From: Marinospirillum sp.
GTDB taxonomy: Bacteria > Pseudomonadota > Gammaproteobacteria > Pseudomonadales > Halomonadaceae
Assembly: GCA_007119985.1 (NCBI GenBank)
Contig: SKOQ01000067.1
Span: forward strand, 1-6,406
Direction of reading: 5' to 3'
DNA: 6,406 nt
In this document: in pieces, positions 5,645 through 6,406 of the stretch
How positions within the stretch are numbered: the stretch's first letter is position 1
How the letters are laid out: each line of letters opens with the position of its first letter
Position numbers and translations under genes: made by a program
The notes under the pieces: model-generated
Database searches by the model: none
Seen by the model: only the letters and a program-made list of their open reading frames with translations
Told to the model about the DNA's origin: nothing

Positions 5645-6406
5645 CGCCCGCGCTGACTGAACTCAGTCTGGCTGCACCGGCCAAGCTGAATCTCTTTTTA
5701 CAGATCACCGGCCAGCGTGCTGATGGTTATCACCAGCTGCAAAGCCTGTTTCAATTTATCGACCTGCACGACACCCTGCACCTGCGACTGCGCCAAGATG
5801 GACAAATCCTCTTTCAAAGCCAGCTCCAGCTTGATGACCCACAAGAAACCAACTTAGTGGTGCGTGCCGCCGAAGCATTAAAGGCCGCAGTGCCGATGGC
5901 AAAACGCGCCCAGCTCGGGGTGGATCTTCAGCTGGATAAGCGCCTTCCGCTTGGCGGTGGCGTCGGGGGAGGCAGCTCAGATGCGGCCAGCACACTCCTT
6001 GGGCTGAATCACTTGTGGCAGCTCGGGCACTCTCTCCAGCAGCTTGCCGCCATCGGCCTGCAACTGGGTGCCGATGTGCCTGTTTTTATTTGGGGCCACA
6101 GCGCTTGGGCCGAAGGGATAGGCGAGGAGCTGACTCCCTGCTCGCCACCCACGCCTCAGTATCTACTGCTTTCCGTCGGTCGCCACTGCCACACAGGCAG
6201 GATGTTTGCCGAGTCAGATCTAGAGCGCAATAGTCCGCCCTGCCAAGCGGAAGAAGCCCTCCAACAGCTGGGCTATAACGCTTTCGAGCCGATTGCTCGT
6301 CGCCTTTATCCCGACATCGAGCTGGCTTTTCAATGGTGTCAACGCCATCAGCTCCAGCCGGCGCTCACCGGCAGCGGCGCATTAATCTATGCACCCTTGG
6401 CCGAGC
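5641..6406 (+). CDS. ispE: 4-diphosphocytidyl-2-C-methyl-D-erythritol kinase (partial, C-terminus beyond right edge)
   Basis: IspE phosphorylates the 2-hydroxyl of CDP-methylerythritol with ATP in the MEP pathway to isopentenyl diphosphate, in the cytoplasm. My translation gives 255 residues before the window ends; E. coli IspE has 283, so about 30 are missing. GHMP-kinase features appear in order. APAKLNLFLQITGQRADGYH (12-31) contains catalytic Lys15. LPLGGGVGGGSSDAAS (102-117) is the ATP phosphate-binding loop. LGADVPVF (142-149) contains catalytic Asp145. LTGSGALIYA near 243-252 is the C-terminal glycine motif. The stretch around 178-190 (VGRHCHTGRMF) departs from the usual PGVxxxTxxIF pattern though the Thr is kept. 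It is coupled to lolB by ATGA. In relatives prs usually follows, but it is not in this window. Confidence 0.95.
   Translation, partial: MTPALTELSLAAPAKLNLFLQITGQRADGYHQLQSLFQFIDLHDTLHLRLRQDGQILFQSQLQLDDPQETNLVVRAAEALKAAVPMAKRAQLGVDLQLDKRLPLGGGVGGGSSDAASTLLGLNHLWQLGHSLQQLAAIGLQLGADVPVFIWGHSAWAEGIGEELTPCSPPTPQYLLLSVGRHCHTGRMFAESDLERNSPPCQAEEALQQLGYNAFEPIARRLYPDIELAFQWCQRHQLQPALTGSGALIYAPLAE

Noticed and set aside
5641..6406. Search for the tRNA or prs gene that often follows ispE
   Set aside because: ispE itself is cut by the window edge, so nothing downstream can be seen.

Overview
This is an ordinary housekeeping region of a gammaproteobacterial chromosome with GC in the mid-fifties (judged by eye). 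The gene order points to this group: prmC, prfA and hemA run leftward, and a TPR lipoprotein gene, lolB and ispE run rightward from the same divergent promoter region. From memory, the same order occurs in Pseudomonas aeruginosa (prmC-prfA-hemA / PA4667-lolB-ispE). E. coli keeps hemA-prfA-prmC divergent from lolB-ispE but lacks the TPR gene. I cannot name the genus.

Left half (minus strand, read from about 3000 down to 1): hemA (glutamyl-tRNA reductase, first committed step of C5-pathway haem synthesis) is followed after 51 bp by prfA (release factor 1). prmC (the methyltransferase that modifies the release-factor GGQ glutamine) follows 4 bp later and runs off the left edge. The hemA-prfA gap holds a GC-rich hairpin plus a seven-T run that could act as an attenuator, and prfA lacks a good nearby Shine-Dalgarno.

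Middle (3000-3177): a 178-bp divergent intergenic region with a candidate promoter for each direction and a short direct repeat.

Right half (plus strand): a 616-residue lipoprotein with two TPR blocks, probably an LbcA-type adaptor of the periplasmic protease CtpA. Its stop codon overlaps the probable TTG start of lolB (outer-membrane lipoprotein receptor). lolB overlaps ispE (4-diphosphocytidyl-2-C-methyl-D-erythritol kinase, MEP isoprenoid pathway) by ATGA, and ispE is cut by the right edge about 30 codons short of the usual length. The overlaps indicate a translationally coupled operon. The LbcA-like protein is itself expected to be delivered to the outer membrane by LolB.

I found no mobile element, CRISPR array, RNA gene or evidence of an undescribed system. 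The points worth checking are start-codon choices (two probable TTG starts with strong Shine-Dalgarno sites), the hemA-prfA hairpin, the LbcA assignment, and a few variant residues in otherwise conserved motifs.
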